NCBI RefSeq assembly: GCF_014779765.1
Contig: NZ_JACXZA010000006.1
Location: 124,001-188,000, forward strand
Source of the DNA: Paenibacillus terricola
Lineage (GTDB): Bacteria; Bacillota; Bacilli; Paenibacillales; Paenibacillaceae
Length of the DNA: 64,000 bases
Direction: 5' to 3'
Within the stretch, counting starts at the first letter, position 1; each line of letters begins with the position of its first letter. Of this stretch, positions 19,969 to 30,002 are shown piece after piece. Both the position numbers and the translations under genes were made by a program. The notes below the pieces were generated by a model. It did no database searches. It saw nothing but the letters and a program-made list of their open reading frames with translations, and was not told the DNA's origin.

Positions 19969-20865
19969 TTACCAGTCATTCAACTTTGCTACCTTCACAC
20001 CCTCCAATATCTCTTCCAGAGCCGTCAGCAATGGTAATCGAAGTTCTTTCCTTTGTAGCGCAAAATCAAGGGTGGTCATAATATAGCCCAGCTTCTCGCC
20101 AACATCATAACGAACTCCTTCGAAATCATATGCATACACGCCTTCTAGCTCGTTTAATTTCTGAATGGCATCCGTCAGTTGTATCTCACCGCCGGCTCCA
20201 GTCTCTTGCAGCTCAAGAAAACCAAATACGGCTGGGGTCAACACATATCTTCCCATAATCGCAAGATTGGATGGTGCAGAACCTAGAGGTGGTTTCTCGA
20301 CTAAATTTCGAACCTGCACGAGCTTAGCATCTTCCGTCTCCATAGGGTCCACGATTCCATATCTTTCTGTTTGATCAATTGCAACAGCTTGGACACCGAT
20401 TACCGATTTTCCTACCTGTTCATATTGGTTGATCAATTGCCTCGTGCAAGGAATATCCGCCTGTACGATATCGTCGCCAAGGAGCACGGCAAATGGTTCA
20501 TCTCCAATAAAATTCCGTGCACACCAGACCGCATGACCAAGCCCTTTGGCTTCTTTTTGTCTTATGTAGTGAATCTCTACCTTTGAACTCTTCCTCACTT
20601 CCTCCAAAAGCCCCAACTTACCCTTCTCGAGCAGATTGTGTTCCAATTCAAATGCAGAATCAAAATGATCCTCAATCGCCCGCTTGCCCTTGCCCGTTAC
20701 GATAATAATGTCTTCGATTCCAGACGCAATCGCCTCCTCGACGATATATTGGATTGTCGGCTTGTCTACAATCGGAAGCATTTCTTTAGGCATGGCTTTA
20801 GTCGCTGGGAGAAATCTCGTTCCCAAACCTGCTGCTGGAATGATTGCCTTACGTACTTTTTTCAT
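19969..20865 (-). CDS. galU: UTP--glucose-1-phosphate uridylyltransferase
   Basis: A 298-aa enzyme making UDP-glucose, the substrate of Ugd. N-terminal [30 protein letters not shown] carries the nucleotide-binding signature and catalytic Lys. VEKP and the downstream ELTD-type segment (GEIQLTDAI) complete the family pattern. The ATG at 20865 is preferred over a GTG three codons upstream because it gives MKKVRKA, the usual start. A strong terminator immediately upstream on the same strand separates it from the kinase module, so it may have its own promoter in 20942-21106. Confidence 0.95.
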   Translation of the reverse strand: MKKVRKAIIPAAGLGTRFLPATKAMPKEMLPIVDKPTIQYIVEEAIASGIEDIIIVTGKGKRAIEDHFDSAFELEHNLLEKGKLGLLEEVRKSSKVEIHYIRQKEAKGLGHAVWCARNFIGDEPFAVLLGDDIVQADIPCTRQLINQYEQVGKSVIGVQAVAIDQTERYGIVDPMETEDAKLVQVRNLVEKPPLGSAPSNLAIMGRYVLTPAVFGFLELQETGAGGEIQLTDAIQKLNELEGVYAYDFEGVRYDVGEKLGYIMTTLDFALQRKELRLPLLTALEEILEGVKVAKLNDW

Positions 20866-20895
20866 TATTCCCACACCCTATCATTTCTCTTTTTG

Positions 20896-20941
20896 AATAA
20901 AAAAACGAGTTAAATCGCTTTCCATGAAAGCGGTCTAACTC
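20896..20941 (-). terminator. Terminator between kinase module and galU
   Basis: Read on the minus strand, GAGTTA and TAACTC close an outer stem, CGCTTTC and GAAAGCG an inner one, followed by seven T. It would end or attenuate the phosphatase-chain length-kinase transcript before the assembly genes. The gap 20942-21106 shows no ORF or clear promoter. Confidence 0.8.
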
Positions 20942-21106
20942 ATGTTTCTATGTTTGTTTAATTGTTAACTAGGGCATCTAACCCAACCTCACATCACACC
21001 CCCGACGATGTACGTCTAAGGTCCATTGACCCACAGCGTGACCGAGTGCCTACAGTGATAAAGGTTCAGTAGACATTACCTAGAGCACATACTCACTCAT
21101 TTGGCT

Positions 21107-21796
21107 CTATTCATTACTGCCGTAGTAATAATAGGTATGCCCGCTAGACTTGCTCCGTGAGTTATTGTTTAACACAACACCGAGAATCTTTGCCTGCACA
21201 TGCTCGAGACTTGCCTTAGTCTTCTGCACAAGCCCTTTCTTCACTTTTCCTCCCAGTACAACCAGTACGACCCCATCACAATATGATGAAATTACAAGGC
21301 TATCTGTCACAGCTAGGACCGGTGGCGTGTCGAACAGTATAAGGTCGAACATCTCATGCAACTCATCCAATAGGGATAGCATTCGCTGTGACCCTAGAAT
21401 CTCAGAAGGATTCGGTGGAATTGGACCAGATGTCAAGACAGACAAATTATCTACGTTAGTATCGCGTATCACATCAGGCAGCAATTGTTGGTTGAACAAT
21501 ATACTCGTGAGACCAACTCGGTTAGACATTTGAAACAGATGGTGTAGCGACGGCTTACGTAGATCACCATCAATTAGCAGTACTTTCTTACCTTCCTGTG
21601 CATAAGTGACAGCAAGGTTAGTAATCGTCGTCGTCTTACCTTCTCCAGACTTGGCTGATGCAACCATCAACACTTTAATGTGCTTATCTACCGCAGAATA
21701 TTGGATATTCGTTCGCAGTGTACGGTATGCTTCTGAAATTGGAGACTTTGGGTTCACTATAGTCACAAGGTTATGTTCACTGTTTGGCTGTCGCAT
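21107..21796 (-). CDS. CpsD/CapB-type tyrosine kinase (BY-kinase)
   Basis: A 229-aa cytosolic bacterial tyrosine kinase controlling polymer assembly. It has Walker A ASAKSGEGKTT (47-57), Walker A' VLLIDGDLRKP (72-82) and the Walker B segment LILFDTPP. A C-terminal cluster of four Tyr (222-225) is the autophosphorylation site. It needs the membrane activator encoded immediately upstream, with which it overlaps. The ATG at 21796 follows AGGTGA; a GTG four codons earlier is less likely. Likely targets include Ugd and the priming transferase. Confidence 0.93.
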   Translation of the reverse strand: MRQPNSEHNLVTIVNPKSPISEAYRTLRTNIQYSAVDKHIKVLMVASAKSGEGKTTTITNLAVTYAQEGKKVLLIDGDLRKPSLHHLFQMSNRVGLTSILFNQQLLPDVIRDTNVDNLSVLTSGPIPPNPSEILGSQRMLSLLDELHEMFDLILFDTPPVLAVTDSLVISSYCDGVVLVVLGGKVKKGLVQKTKASLEHVQAKILGVVLNNNSRSKSSGHTYYYYGSNE

Positions 21797-22526
21797 ATAC
21801 ACCTTCACCTACTTTCTGTTGAACTCCGCGTGTCCTGCGAACCTTCAATTCAGACTTACTTATTCTCGAAATATAGGACAACATCGGGAGCTCGAGTGCC
21901 GAAACAATATCCTCTTCTGACTTAATCGTGTCGTCCAGATAATCAAGAAGGAACACCAGTCCAACAGCCAGCATTAGCGATACGATGAAAGCAAGAATAA
22001 CCGCTTTAAACGGACTGCTATTAGTTGGAACTGCGAATGCATTTACTTCCGCTTCGGATAGAATCGTTACGTTATCCACTTTCATTATCTTTGGAATTTC
22101 TTGTTTAAAGACTATCGCTACTGCATTAACGATCTCGGCAGCGTGCCTGTAATTCGTATCAACCGCAACTATATTCATCACCTGTGAATCACTGGCACTT
22201 GATACCCCAAGCTTCGAAGCAATACCAACAGGTGTTTCGTTCAACTCTGGATGTGCACTTACAACCTTGTTCAATATAGCGGATGAATATATAATTTCCT
22301 TATATGAATTAATAAGCTTTATATTCGACTGTATATTGGAATAATCCATCATCTCTGTGCCGTTAACATTAAAGGATTGACTGACGATGAGCTTGGAGTT
22401 AGCTTGATAGACATCTTCCGTAAACATAAAGCTCTTTATTCCTACCAATGCACTGACAATCACAACAATCGAAGTAATAAGCAACAATCTTTTTCGAATG
22501 ATTTGCATAATTTGTTTCAATTCCAC
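21777..22526 (-). CDS. Polysaccharide chain-length determinant / BY-kinase activator (CpsC/Wzz-like)
   Basis: A 249-aa Wzz-domain membrane protein with two membrane helices (about 14-33 and 173-196) flanking an extracellular domain. The last 50 residues form a cytosolic tail that in CapA/CpsC-type proteins activates the partner kinase. The start is GTG with AGGAGG 7 bases upstream. It overlaps the kinase gene by 20 bases and follows the phosphatase gene by 40 bases, the standard CpsB-CpsC-CpsD arrangement. Confidence 0.92.
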   Translation of the reverse strand: MELKQIMQIIRKRLLLITSIVVIVSALVGIKSFMFTEDVYQANSKLIVSQSFNVNGTEMMDYSNIQSNIKLINSYKEIIYSSAILNKVVSAHPELNETPVGIASKLGVSSASDSQVMNIVAVDTNYRHAAEIVNAVAIVFKQEIPKIMKVDNVTILSEAEVNAFAVPTNSSPFKAVILAFIVSLMLAVGLVFLLDYLDDTIKSEEDIVSALELPMLSYISRISKSELKVRRTRGVQQKVGEGVYATAKQ

Positions 22527-22566
22527 AACCGAAACCTCCTAATTAGGCAATGATGATAGTTAATAA

Positions 22567-23325
22567 TTACCAGAATAAAAGATGTCGCTTCGCCTTAATC
22601 GGCTCATCAATAACGATCTCTTCATTAGCCAGCAACCGTCGGCTGTTCTCTTTAAGTCGATTCATCCCCCCTCTTCCAATTACTCGCTCAGTAAGACGAT
22701 ACGCTTCACGAAGGGCAAACGCCCTAGTATGGCAATTGTGAGCATCGGATGATACAAAATGTATCATCTTACGCTTGAGTAAATGCACGGAAAGCTTCTG
22801 GATCCTCCGACTGAATTGTCCTGTGAGCGAATGGGCAGTTAATTGACATAATGCTCCCTGCCCTATCCATTGTTCAATAAGTTCGGGCGTTTCAACAACT
22901 TCCTTATTTCGCTCGGGATGTGCGATAATGGGGACCAGGCCTCGGATTGTTAGCTCAAAAAGTAGGTCTAGAAAATAGTTCGGAACATGATTATGCGGCA
23001 GCTCAAGCAATATATATTTACTATTGGCTAATGTGAGCAACTTATTTTGTTCCAATTCATTAACCAATCCCGCATTCACCCTTATCTCTTGGCCCGAATG
23101 AATTGTCACCTGAACCCCATGCTGACCAATGAAATCGTTCAATTCCTCTACGTGCTGGAGAACTACTTCTCGTGGCGACTCGAAGACTTCATTCCCATGA
23201 TGAGGTGTCGCAATGATGTCCCGAATCCCCTGTTCGCTCGCTTGGAGCGCCATCTCGAGCGCCTCTTCTTTACTCTTTGCCCCATCATCCAGACCAGGCA
23301 AAATGTGAGTATGCATTTCGATCAT
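22567..23325 (-). CDS. CpsB/CapC-type PHP-domain tyrosine phosphatase
   Basis: A 252-aa manganese-dependent protein tyrosine phosphatase of the PHP superfamily that reverses BY-kinase phosphorylation. The metal-binding pattern is visible: MIEMHTHILPGLDDG (H5, H7), IATPHH, IAHPERN and SSDAHN. The ATG at 23325 follows AGGTG by 6 bases; a GTG three codons before is possible. It is the first gene of the EPS operon; a candidate promoter lies about 130 bases upstream. Confidence 0.93.
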   Translation of the reverse strand: MIEMHTHILPGLDDGAKSKEEALEMALQASEQGIRDIIATPHHGNEVFESPREVVLQHVEELNDFIGQHGVQVTIHSGQEIRVNAGLVNELEQNKLLTLANSKYILLELPHNHVPNYFLDLLFELTIRGLVPIIAHPERNKEVVETPELIEQWIGQGALCQLTAHSLTGQFSRRIQKLSVHLLKRKMIHFVSSDAHNCHTRAFALREAYRLTERVIGRGGMNRLKENSRRLLANEEIVIDEPIKAKRHLLFW

Positions 23326-23456
23326 ATGCGTCACCTGACTGTGATCTTTTTGTGTTGCTGGTGTGTAACTTCATGATCAAAAATGTTTAAACAGCCGACT
23401 TTTTGTCTAAGATAATAACATCTTTGTCGATACAATCCGTATCTGTTATATCCCTA

Positions 23457-23485
23457 ACTTTACGATACGAAATGTAACATGTCAA
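23457..23485 (-). promoter_or_regulatory. Candidate EPS operon promoter with GATAC half-sites
   Basis: On the minus strand TTGACA (23485-23480) and TAAAGT (23462-23457) are 17 bases apart. The spacer and downstream DNA contain TGTAACA (23473-23479) and GATAC/GTATC pentamers at 23464, 23439 and 23429. These resemble the operator-like arms at the lasso and small-protein promoters, but the spacing differs. The region also separates the EPS operon from the divergent XRE gene. Confidence 0.5.
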
Positions 23486-23592
23486 GCGTTTTTCATATGT
23501 ACTTTCAAAAAAAATGCGACGTTTTGTTGCAAGCGCTGTATTTATTTCTAATCCGTATTAATATGAAATTATTGAGTGATAGGAGGGAAAGG

Positions 23593-23970
23593 ATGGACAT
23601 CGGAACGCGCATCGCACAACTGCGTGAGCAGCGTGGCTGGACGCAAGAACAGACCTCTCATTTATTAGGAATCTCACGTGCTGCTTTGTCGCATTATGAG
23701 AAAAATCGCCGTGAGCCTGATACGGAGACGCTTACGAAGTTCGCCGATCTGTTCAAAGTATCGATCGATTATCTTGTCGGTCGTACGAATCGTCAGGAAG
23801 TCGTTCTTGATTCGGAGGTTCGAGAATTCGTTCAAAGCGCCGACCAAGTTGAACTTTCTGAAGATGATATATTAGAGAAATTTGCACTTAGTCTTGATGG
23901 CATGAAGCTATCGCAAGAAGAAGCCAAGCGCTTCATTGCCTTTATCCGAGCGGAACGCTCATTACGCTAA
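23593..23970 (+). CDS. XRE-family transcriptional regulator, divergent from EPS operon
   Basis: A 125-aa DNA-binding protein with an N-terminal HTH_3 domain (about 5-59: RIAQLREQRGWTQEQTS, then SRAALSHYEKNRREPD). The C terminus (about 90-125, LSQEEAKRFIAFIRAERS) looks like a helical dimerisation segment similar in style to SinR/SlrR. The true start is the ATG at 23593 after AGGAGGGAAAGG; the frame is open upstream without a ribosome site. Its position back-to-back with the EPS operon suggests it controls EPS, as SinR does in Bacillus; this is inference. Confidence 0.88.
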   Translation: MDIGTRIAQLREQRGWTQEQTSHLLGISRAALSHYEKNRREPDTETLTKFADLFKVSIDYLVGRTNRQEVVLDSEVREFVQSADQVELSEDDILEKFALSLDGMKLSQEEAKRFIAFIRAERSLR

Positions 23971-24002
23971 AACTTCAGTACATTATAGTGTCATCCAGAC
24001 AG

Positions 24003-24030
24003 CCTATCGTCTCTTGCGATGGGTTTTTTT
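24003..24030 (+). terminator. Terminator of XRE regulator gene
   Basis: CCTATCG pairs with CGATGGG (one G-T pair) around a seven-base loop, followed by seven T, 32 bases after the regulator's stop. Confidence 0.8.
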
Positions 24031-24054
24031 CTACCTCTAACATATCCTCAGACA

Positions 24055-24081
24055 AAGAAAAAGCCCCGTCTCCGAGGCTTT
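24055..24081 (-). terminator. Terminator of the small paralogous protein unit
   Basis: On the minus strand a nine-base stem (AAAGCCTCG with CGGGGCTTT, one wobble) around GAGA is followed by TTCTTT. It lies 35 bases past the stop of the 50-aa protein gene. Confidence 0.75.
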
Positions 24082-24115
24082 CTCTCATCTACACCCTTCA
24101 CCTAATAGAGCGCTG

Positions 24116-24268
24116 TTAACGCTGCTCTGCGACTCTCTCGAGTCTTACACGCAATTCCTCTGGCAGGCGTGTCGGTTCGATACCAAGCTGATCCAGAAGG
24201 GCTCTAACATCTAGCTGCACACGGTCAGACGCTGGGCTTTCTTCTCTTGGGGAATGGATTGGATTCAT
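24116..24268 (-). CDS. Small conserved-looking protein, 50 aa (paralogue A)
   Basis: An unrecognised 50-aa acidic and basic-rich protein with no membrane segment. The central motif VRALLDQLGIEPTRL matches IRVILEQLGIDPEKW in the 41-aa protein encoded 94 bases upstream, so the two are paralogues. That conservation, a GGAG site 8 bases before the ATG and a terminator right after the stop support a real gene. Its predicted helical DQLGI motif could mediate protein binding; a role as an antagonist of the neighbouring XRE regulator is only a guess from position. Confidence 0.6.
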   Translation of the reverse strand: MNPIHSPREESPASDRVQLDVRALLDQLGIEPTRLPEELRVRLERVAEQR

Positions 24269-24361
24269 CTCTCCGACTCCTACTCTCTATTTTCTCTGTA
24301 AATCTTATGTTCTATGTTGTATGGTATATATATATGTAGTAAATATTTAGTGTAGTACTTG

Positions 24362-24487
24362 CTATGTACGAGACTTCTTCCACTTCTCTGGATCAATTCC
24401 TAATTGCTCCAAAATGACTCGGATATCGATCGGTTTACGATCATCCTTGTTCTCATCAGTATGTACTCTCTCAAGCATTAACAGCAC
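24362..24487 (-). CDS. Small conserved-looking protein, 41 aa (paralogue B)
   Basis: An unrecognised 41-aa charged protein with the segment DIRVILEQLGIDPEKW shared with the 50-aa downstream protein. The GTG at 24487 is preferred: AAAGGAG lies 9 bases ahead, while the ATG three codons later is too far away. A -10-like TATAAT on the minus strand at 24546-24541, and the stronger promoter at 24862-24835, lie upstream. It is too short to assign a family. Conservation of the paralogous motif is the main evidence for coding. Confidence 0.55.
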   Translation of the reverse strand: MLLMLERVHTDENKDDRKPIDIRVILEQLGIDPEKWKKSRT

Positions 24488-24834
24488 AGCGCCTCGCTCC
24501 TTTGCTAACAACAAACTACTTTTTGAAATACGATAGTCCTATTATATAAGGCGCAATTTACAAAAGCTGTCGAAGCTTTGTCCGACGTAACCGCTTTCTA
24601 TAACTTATTTTGTCGAATGGTAAGACTTTAACAAATATTTATATAATATTCCATAACATCCACGTTAAAGACAATCAACATATCTTATTCCTAATGTTCA
24701 TCCACTTGCTTCCTACTAGATCTTTCATTGGCTTCAACCTGTAATTGTTACAAATTCATACAGCGATTAAATGCTTCGAACCATAATCATGCGACCTCCC
24801 AGTAAATAATAAGTACTTGATACTATATGTAACA

Positions 24835-24862
24835 ATTATACACAGATTGATACAATTTGTAA
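24835..24862 (-). promoter_or_regulatory. Promoter nearly identical to the lasso promoter
   Basis: On the minus strand TTACAA (24862-24857) and TATAAT (24840-24835) are 16 bases apart. TGTAACA (24828-24834) and inverted TGATACA (24848-24854) flank the -10 with a 13-base spacer, as at the lasso promoter. The downstream leader of about 340 bases to the 41-aa gene (24488-24827) is AT-rich and holds only a seven-codon ORF after GGGAGG, near 24790, and no recognised riboswitch. Confidence 0.65.
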
Positions 24863-24917
24863 CTACAAGAACGTAAATTTCCCCTTCTATTATATATGCT
24901 TCCAAAGACATGACAAA

Positions 24918-24945
24918 GGGCCCGCTGAATCTCTTCAGCAGGCCC
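24918..24945 (-). terminator. Terminator of gltB
   Basis: Inverted repeat of GGGCC and GCTGAA arms around GAGA, 20 bases after the gltB stop, followed by a weak T tract. Confidence 0.65.
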
Positions 24946-24964
24946 TTCTCACTATCTTCCTATA

Positions 24965-27900
24965 TTACACCCGTGCCAATTCGCGCTTATTAGCCTCGAA
25001 CGCTTCCAGAAGCGCTGCGTCGCCCTCGTAGCCGTTGTCCTCGGCCTTGCGGATCTGATCCAGCATCTTCTTGTAGTCCTTCGGAATAACCTTCACGAAC
25101 TTCTTCAGGCTCGCTTCCCAGTCGCCCAGGACGCGCTTGCCTGGCGCGCTGCCCGTTAGTTCGACGTGGCGTTCGATCATGCCGCGCAGCTCTGCCTCGT
25201 CGCGTGCTTCCTCTACGCGCTCCAGGAGCACCATCTCGAGGTTGCAGTTGCGGTAGAAGTCGCCAGCCTCATCCAGCACGTATGCGATACCGCCGGACAT
25301 GCCAGCCGCGAAGTTGCGGCCTGTGCCGCCCAGGACGACGACGCGTCCGCCGGTCATGTATTCGCAGCCGTGGTCGCCTACGCCCTCTACGACGACGTTA
25401 ACGCCCGAGTTACGTACAGCGAAGCGCTCGCCCGCGATACCGCGTACATAAGCCTCGCCGCTCGTTGCGCCGTAGAATGCCGTGTTGCCGATGATGACGT
25501 TGTTCTCTGCTTCGAACGTTGCTTTCGGTGAAGGAGCAACGATGATTTTGCCGCCGCATTGACCTTTGCCGACATAGTCGTTCGAATCGCCTTCGATCGA
25601 GAGCGTGATACCGTTCGGAATGAATGCACCGAAGCTTTGACCCGCCGTACCAACGAAGTGGAAGTTAATCGTATCCTCCGGCAAGCCCTTCGCGCCGTAA
25701 CGCGTCGTCACTTCGCTGCCCAGAATCGTACCCACTACGCGGTTCGTATTCAGGATTGGGAAAGTGCCGCGCACTTTCTCACCGCTCTCAAGCGCCGCAG
25801 CAGCAGCCGGGATGAGCTTCGTCACGTCAAGCGACAACTCGAGCCCGTGGTTCTGTTCCTGCACGTTGTGGCGCGCTGCGCCTTCCGGCACTTCGAATTG
25901 ATGCAGAAGCGGCGTCAGGTCCAATTGGGACGCTTTGCTGCTCTCTACAAGCTCCTTCGTCTCGAGCAGGTCGACGCGGCCGATCATTTCGTTCAGCGTA
26001 CGGAAGCCGAGCTCTGCCATGATCTCACGAAGCTCTTCTGCGATGAAGCGCAGGTAGTTCACGACATGGCTTGGATCGCCCATGAATTTCTTGCGAAGCT
26101 CAGGGTTCTGCGTAGCCACGCCAACCGGACACGTATCGAGCTGGCAGACGCGCATCATGACGCAGCCAAGCACGATCAACGGAGCCGTTGCGAAGCCATA
26201 TTCCTCAGCGCCGAGCAATGCTGCGATTGCGACGTCGCGGCCGTTCATCATTTTGCCGTCCGTCTCGATAACGACACGGTCGCGCAGGTTGTTCAGCATG
26301 AGCGTCTGGTGCGTCTCAGCAAGACCAAGCTCCCACGGGAGACCCGCATGCTTGAGCGAGTTGATCGGCGATGCGCCCGTACCGCCATCGTAGCCGCTGA
26401 CCATAATGACGTCAGCACGGCCTTTGGCAACGCCAGCTGCGATCGTGCCAACGCCAACCTCGGATACGAGCTTAACGTTGATGCGTGCGCGTGGGTTCGC
26501 ATTTTTCAAATCGTGAATCAGCTCTGCCAAGTCCTCAATCGAATAGATATCGTGGTGAGGAGGAGGCGAGATCAGACCTACACCCGGCGTTGAACCCCGC
26601 GCGTTAGCGATCCATGGGTAAACCTTCAGGCCTGGCAGCTGACCGCCTTCGCCTGGCTTAGCGCCTTGCGCCATCTTGATCTGGATCTCATCCGCATTCA
26701 CAAGGTAGTTGCTCGTTACGCCGAAACGGCCCGATGCAACCTGCTTGATCGCGCTGCGACGGGAATCGCCGTTCGCATCCGGAATGAAGCGATCCGGATT
26801 CTCGCCGCCCTCGCCCGTATTCGATTTGCCGCCGAGACGGTTCATCGCGATTGCAAGGCTCTCGTGCGCTTCTTGGCTGATGGAGCCGTAAGACATTGCA
26901 CCCGATTTGAAGCGTTTCACGATCGATTCAACCGACTCGACTTCTTCCAATGCCACTGGCGTGCGACCCTGCTTGAACGTAAGCAGCGAACGCAGCGTCA
27001 TATGCTTGCGATTCTCGCCTTGCACGAGTGAAGAGAACTTCTTGTACAGCTTGTAGTCGTTCGAACGCGACGCCATCTGCAGCGTGTGAATCGTCTGCGG
27101 GCTGAACAGGTGGTCCTCGCCGTCTTTACGCCATTGGTAGTCACCGCCGGAGTCGAGTTCACGCTCCGCTCCCTCTTGCTCTGCAAAGGCGCGGTTATGA
27201 TGCTTGAGCGTTTCCTCGGCAACCGTATCGAGACCGATGCCGCCGATGCGGGATTCCGTCCAAGTGAAATATTGATCGATCAGTTCTTTCTTCAAGCCGA
27301 CTGCTTCGAAGATTTGAGCGCCGCGGTACGATTGGATCGTCGAGATCCCCATCTTCGACAGGACCTTAACAACGCCTTTCGTTGCCGCTTTGATATAGTT
27401 CTTAACTGCCTTCTCATGCTTGATGCCACGCAGCATACCTTCATTGATCATGTCGTCGAGCGTCTCGAACACGAGATACGGGTTAACTGCGCTCACGCCG
27501 TAGCCGAGCAGCAGTGCGTAGTGATGCACTTCCCGCGGCTCGCCGGATTCCAGCAGGATGCTAGCTCGCGTACGTGTACCTTGGCGGATCAGATGGTGAT
27601 GCAGCGCAGATACAGCCAGCAGAGCTGGAATTGCTGCGTTGTCACGGTCGATGCCGCGGTCGGACAGAATGAGAATGTTATGACCTTTGGCAATGACACG
27701 GTCTGCTGCTTCACACATGAGCTGAATCGCTTCGCGCAGACCTTCCTCGCCCTTCGCTGCTTCGAAGAAGATCGGCAGCGTAATCGCCTTGAAGCCTGGA
27801 CGGCGTACATGGCGCAGCTTCGCGAACTCTTCGTTGCTTAAGATAGGCGTATCGAGCGTAATGTGACGTGCGCTTTCTGGCTCTGGGTTGAGCAGGTTGC

Positions 27901-29560
27901 GCTCCGTACCGATCGTCGTCACCGTCGACGTTACGAGCTCCTCGCGGATCGCATCGATCGGCGGGTTCGTTACTTGCGCGAACAACTGCTTGAAGTAGTT
28001 GTACAGACGCTGCGGACGTTCAGACAGAACAGCCAGCGGAGCGTCGTAACCCATAGAAGCAAGCGGTTCTTGACCCGATGCTGCCATCGGCTCGATAACT
28101 TTGCGAATATCTTCGAACGTGAAGCCGAACGCCTGTTGGCGCTGCTGCACGGTATCATGATCCGGTTCAGGCACTTCTGGCGCTTCTGGCAGATCTTCAA
28201 GCGTTACCAGATGCTCGTCGAGCCATTCCCGGTAAGGATTCTCTTGCGCGATCTTCAGCTTAACCTCTTCATCTGACAGGATCTGTCCAGCTTCTGTATC
28301 AACGAGAAGCATGCGTCCTGGACGGAGACGGTCTTTGTACAAAATATCTTCAGCCGGAATCTCAACCGTACCTGCTTCCGAACCAAGGATGATATGGTCG
28401 TCCTTCGTTACATAGTAACGCGCTGGACGCAGACCGTTGCGGTCGAGCGTTGCGCCGATCATTCGGCCATCCGTGAACGCCATTGCCGCCGGTCCGTCCC
28501 ACGGCTCCATGAGGCAAGCATGGTATTCATAGAATGCTTTCTTCTCGTCGCTCATCGTCTCATGGTTCGCCCATGGCTCTGGCACCATCATCATCATTGC
28601 GTGCGGCAGCGAGCGGCCGGACAGATACATGAACTCGAGTACGTTATCGAACATCGCTGTATCCGAACCGTCAGGGCTGATGATTGGCTTCACTTTCGCC
28701 AGATCCTCGCCGAACAATTCCGTCTCGAACAGCGATTGGCGTGCATGCATCCAGTTGATGTTGCCGCGCAGCGTGTTGATCTCGCCATTGTGGATCAAAT
28801 AATGGAACGGATGCGCGCGCTCCCAGCTTGGGAATGTGTTCGTACTAAAGCGCGAGTGCACGAGTGCGATTGCCGTTACAACATCCTCGTTGTTCAGCTC
28901 CTGGTAGAAGGAACGTACCTGTTCCGTCGTGAGCATCCCTTTATAAACGATCTTCTTCGTCGACAAGCTGGAGAAGTAGAAACGGTCTGCACCCTCTCCG
29001 CCGCCGAAACGGATCGCAAGTTCAGCACGTTTGCGAATGACATACAGCTTGCGCTCGAATGCCAACGTGTCCTTGAGTGCCGCATTGCGACCAATGAATA
29101 CTTGCCGGACAAAAGGTTTCACCTTCAATGCCGATGCGCCCAGCTTGCTGTCGTTCGTTGGTACCGTACGCCAACCGATCAACTGCTGACCTTCTTCAGC
29201 GATAATCGCTTCCAGCTTGCGCTCCTGTTCGTTGCGCAGCTCATCTTCCAATGGGAGGAACAGCATGCCTACCGCGTATTGTTCTTCAGCCGGCAGCTCG
29301 ATCTCCTGCTGTTTCATCTCTGCCTTGAAGAACTCGTGCGGAATCTGCAGCATAATGCCTGCGCCGTCACCTGTATTCGGTTCACTGCCTTGACCGCCGC
29401 GGTGCTCCATGTTCTCAAGCAGCGTCAGTGCCTGGCGGATTATCTTATGTGATTTCCGTCCTTTGATGTTCGCCACGAAACCCATACCGCAAGCATCTTT
29501 CTCATACTGCGGATTATAGAGACCCTGCTTCGGAGGCAAGCCAAAAATATTCTCGCTCAT
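24965..29560 (-). CDS. gltB: Glutamate synthase, large subunit
   Basis: A 1531-aa enzyme that transfers the glutamine amide to 2-oxoglutarate. The order is: short propeptide, then the class II glutaminase domain starting at the catalytic Cys in EKDACGMGF, a central domain, the FMN/2-oxoglutarate synthase domain ([25 protein letters not shown]), and the C-terminal beta-helix. The 3Fe-4S cluster ligands appear in [15 protein letters not shown]. The length is normal for the family. The ATG at 29560 follows AAAGG; a TTG three codons before is less likely. No gltD (small subunit) or gltC regulator is adjacent; gltD is not in the window. Confidence 0.96.
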   Translation of the reverse strand: MSENIFGLPPKQGLYNPQYEKDACGMGFVANIKGRKSHKIIRQALTLLENMEHRGGQGSEPNTGDGAGIMLQIPHEFFKAEMKQQEIELPAEEQYAVGMLFLPLEDELRNEQERKLEAIIAEEGQQLIGWRTVPTNDSKLGASALKVKPFVRQVFIGRNAALKDTLAFERKLYVIRKRAELAIRFGGGEGADRFYFSSLSTKKIVYKGMLTTEQVRSFYQELNNEDVVTAIALVHSRFSTNTFPSWERAHPFHYLIHNGEINTLRGNINWMHARQSLFETELFGEDLAKVKPIISPDGSDTAMFDNVLEFMYLSGRSLPHAMMMMVPEPWANHETMSDEKKAFYEYHACLMEPWDGPAAMAFTDGRMIGATLDRNGLRPARYYVTKDDHIILGSEAGTVEIPAEDILYKDRLRPGRMLLVDTEAGQILSDEEVKLKIAQENPYREWLDEHLVTLEDLPEAPEVPEPDHDTVQQRQQAFGFTFEDIRKVIEPMAASGQEPLASMGYDAPLAVLSERPQRLYNYFKQLFAQVTNPPIDAIREELVTSTVTTIGTERNLLNPEPESARHITLDTPILSNEEFAKLRHVRRPGFKAITLPIFFEAAKGEEGLREAIQLMCEAADRVIAKGHNILILSDRGIDRDNAAIPALLAVSALHHHLIRQGTRTRASILLESGEPREVHHYALLLGYGVSAVNPYLVFETLDDMINEGMLRGIKHEKAVKNYIKAATKGVVKVLSKMGISTIQSYRGAQIFEAVGLKKELIDQYFTWTESRIGGIGLDTVAEETLKHHNRAFAEQEGAERELDSGGDYQWRKDGEDHLFSPQTIHTLQMASRSNDYKLYKKFSSLVQGENRKHMTLRSLLTFKQGRTPVALEEVESVESIVKRFKSGAMSYGSISQEAHESLAIAMNRLGGKSNTGEGGENPDRFIPDANGDSRRSAIKQVASGRFGVTSNYLVNADEIQIKMAQGAKPGEGGQLPGLKVYPWIANARGSTPGVGLISPPPHHDIYSIEDLAELIHDLKNANPRARINVKLVSEVGVGTIAAGVAKGRADVIMVSGYDGGTGASPINSLKHAGLPWELGLAETHQTLMLNNLRDRVVIETDGKMMNGRDVAIAALLGAEEYGFATAPLIVLGCVMMRVCQLDTCPVGVATQNPELRKKFMGDPSHVVNYLRFIAEELREIMAELGFRTLNEMIGRVDLLETKELVESSKASQLDLTPLLHQFEVPEGAARHNVQEQNHGLELSLDVTKLIPAAAAALESGEKVRGTFPILNTNRVVGTILGSEVTTRYGAKGLPEDTINFHFVGTAGQSFGAFIPNGITLSIEGDSNDYVGKGQCGGKIIVAPSPKATFEAENNVIIGNTAFYGATSGEAYVRGIAGERFAVRNSGVNVVVEGVGDHGCEYMTGGRVVVLGGTGRNFAAGMSGGIAYVLDEAGDFYRNCNLEMVLLERVEEARDEAELRGMIERHVELTGSAPGKRVLGDWEASLKKFVKVIPKDYKKMLDQIRKAEDNGYEGDAALLEAFEANKRELARV

Positions 29561-30002
29561 TGCAATCAACCTTTCTATATCGAAAATTTTTTGGTCTACC
29601 AGTCGGCGAGTACGAACGCGACGATTGTCACTTCATTTCCGTTATCATTTATCATAGAATGGAAATTAGGCGCCGAGGTGAAACGACTGCTGCTATCCTC
29701 TCAACAGAGCAGTGCATTTCATACCGGAGAAATCCAAAACCCAATATTAGGAATAAGCTGGCAACTTAAAATTCCTTGGATTTTGAAAAATTCGTCTTAC
29801 ATTCACGTAATCTGTGCTCACCCGTTATCAGACGTTTTATTTAATAATCTTATCATTGTAGCAAATTCCGCGCAATTTAAAATTTTTTTAGGCCTCATAA
29901 ACGTTTCTTTGCGCTAAATCCGAACATTTAATAGATTTATAGATTTTATGTACGGGTTTTAGTGTTTAAATATTTTAACTTTAGACGGGGAAGTGAAAAG
30001 AA
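29561..30002. other. Intergenic region between gltB and SGNH hydrolase
   Basis: A 442-base AT-rich divergent region. It should hold the promoters of gltB (minus) and the hydrolase (plus). No GlnR/TnrA-type box, riboswitch, repeat or credible ORF was recognised. Confidence 0.5.

Noticed and set aside
20941-21106. Possible leader RNA or riboswitch before galU
   Set aside because: Apart from the terminator at 20896-20941 I could not find paired elements or a known motif.
25559-29452. Several long plus-strand frames antisense to gltB (for example 25559-26593 and 28394-29452)
   Set aside because: All lie opposite conserved gltB domains and translate to His/Arg/Val-rich low-similarity sequence without ribosome sites.
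29560-29917. Plus-strand frames in the gltB upstream region
   Set aside because: No ribosome site, no motif, AT-rich promoter-like DNA between divergent genes.
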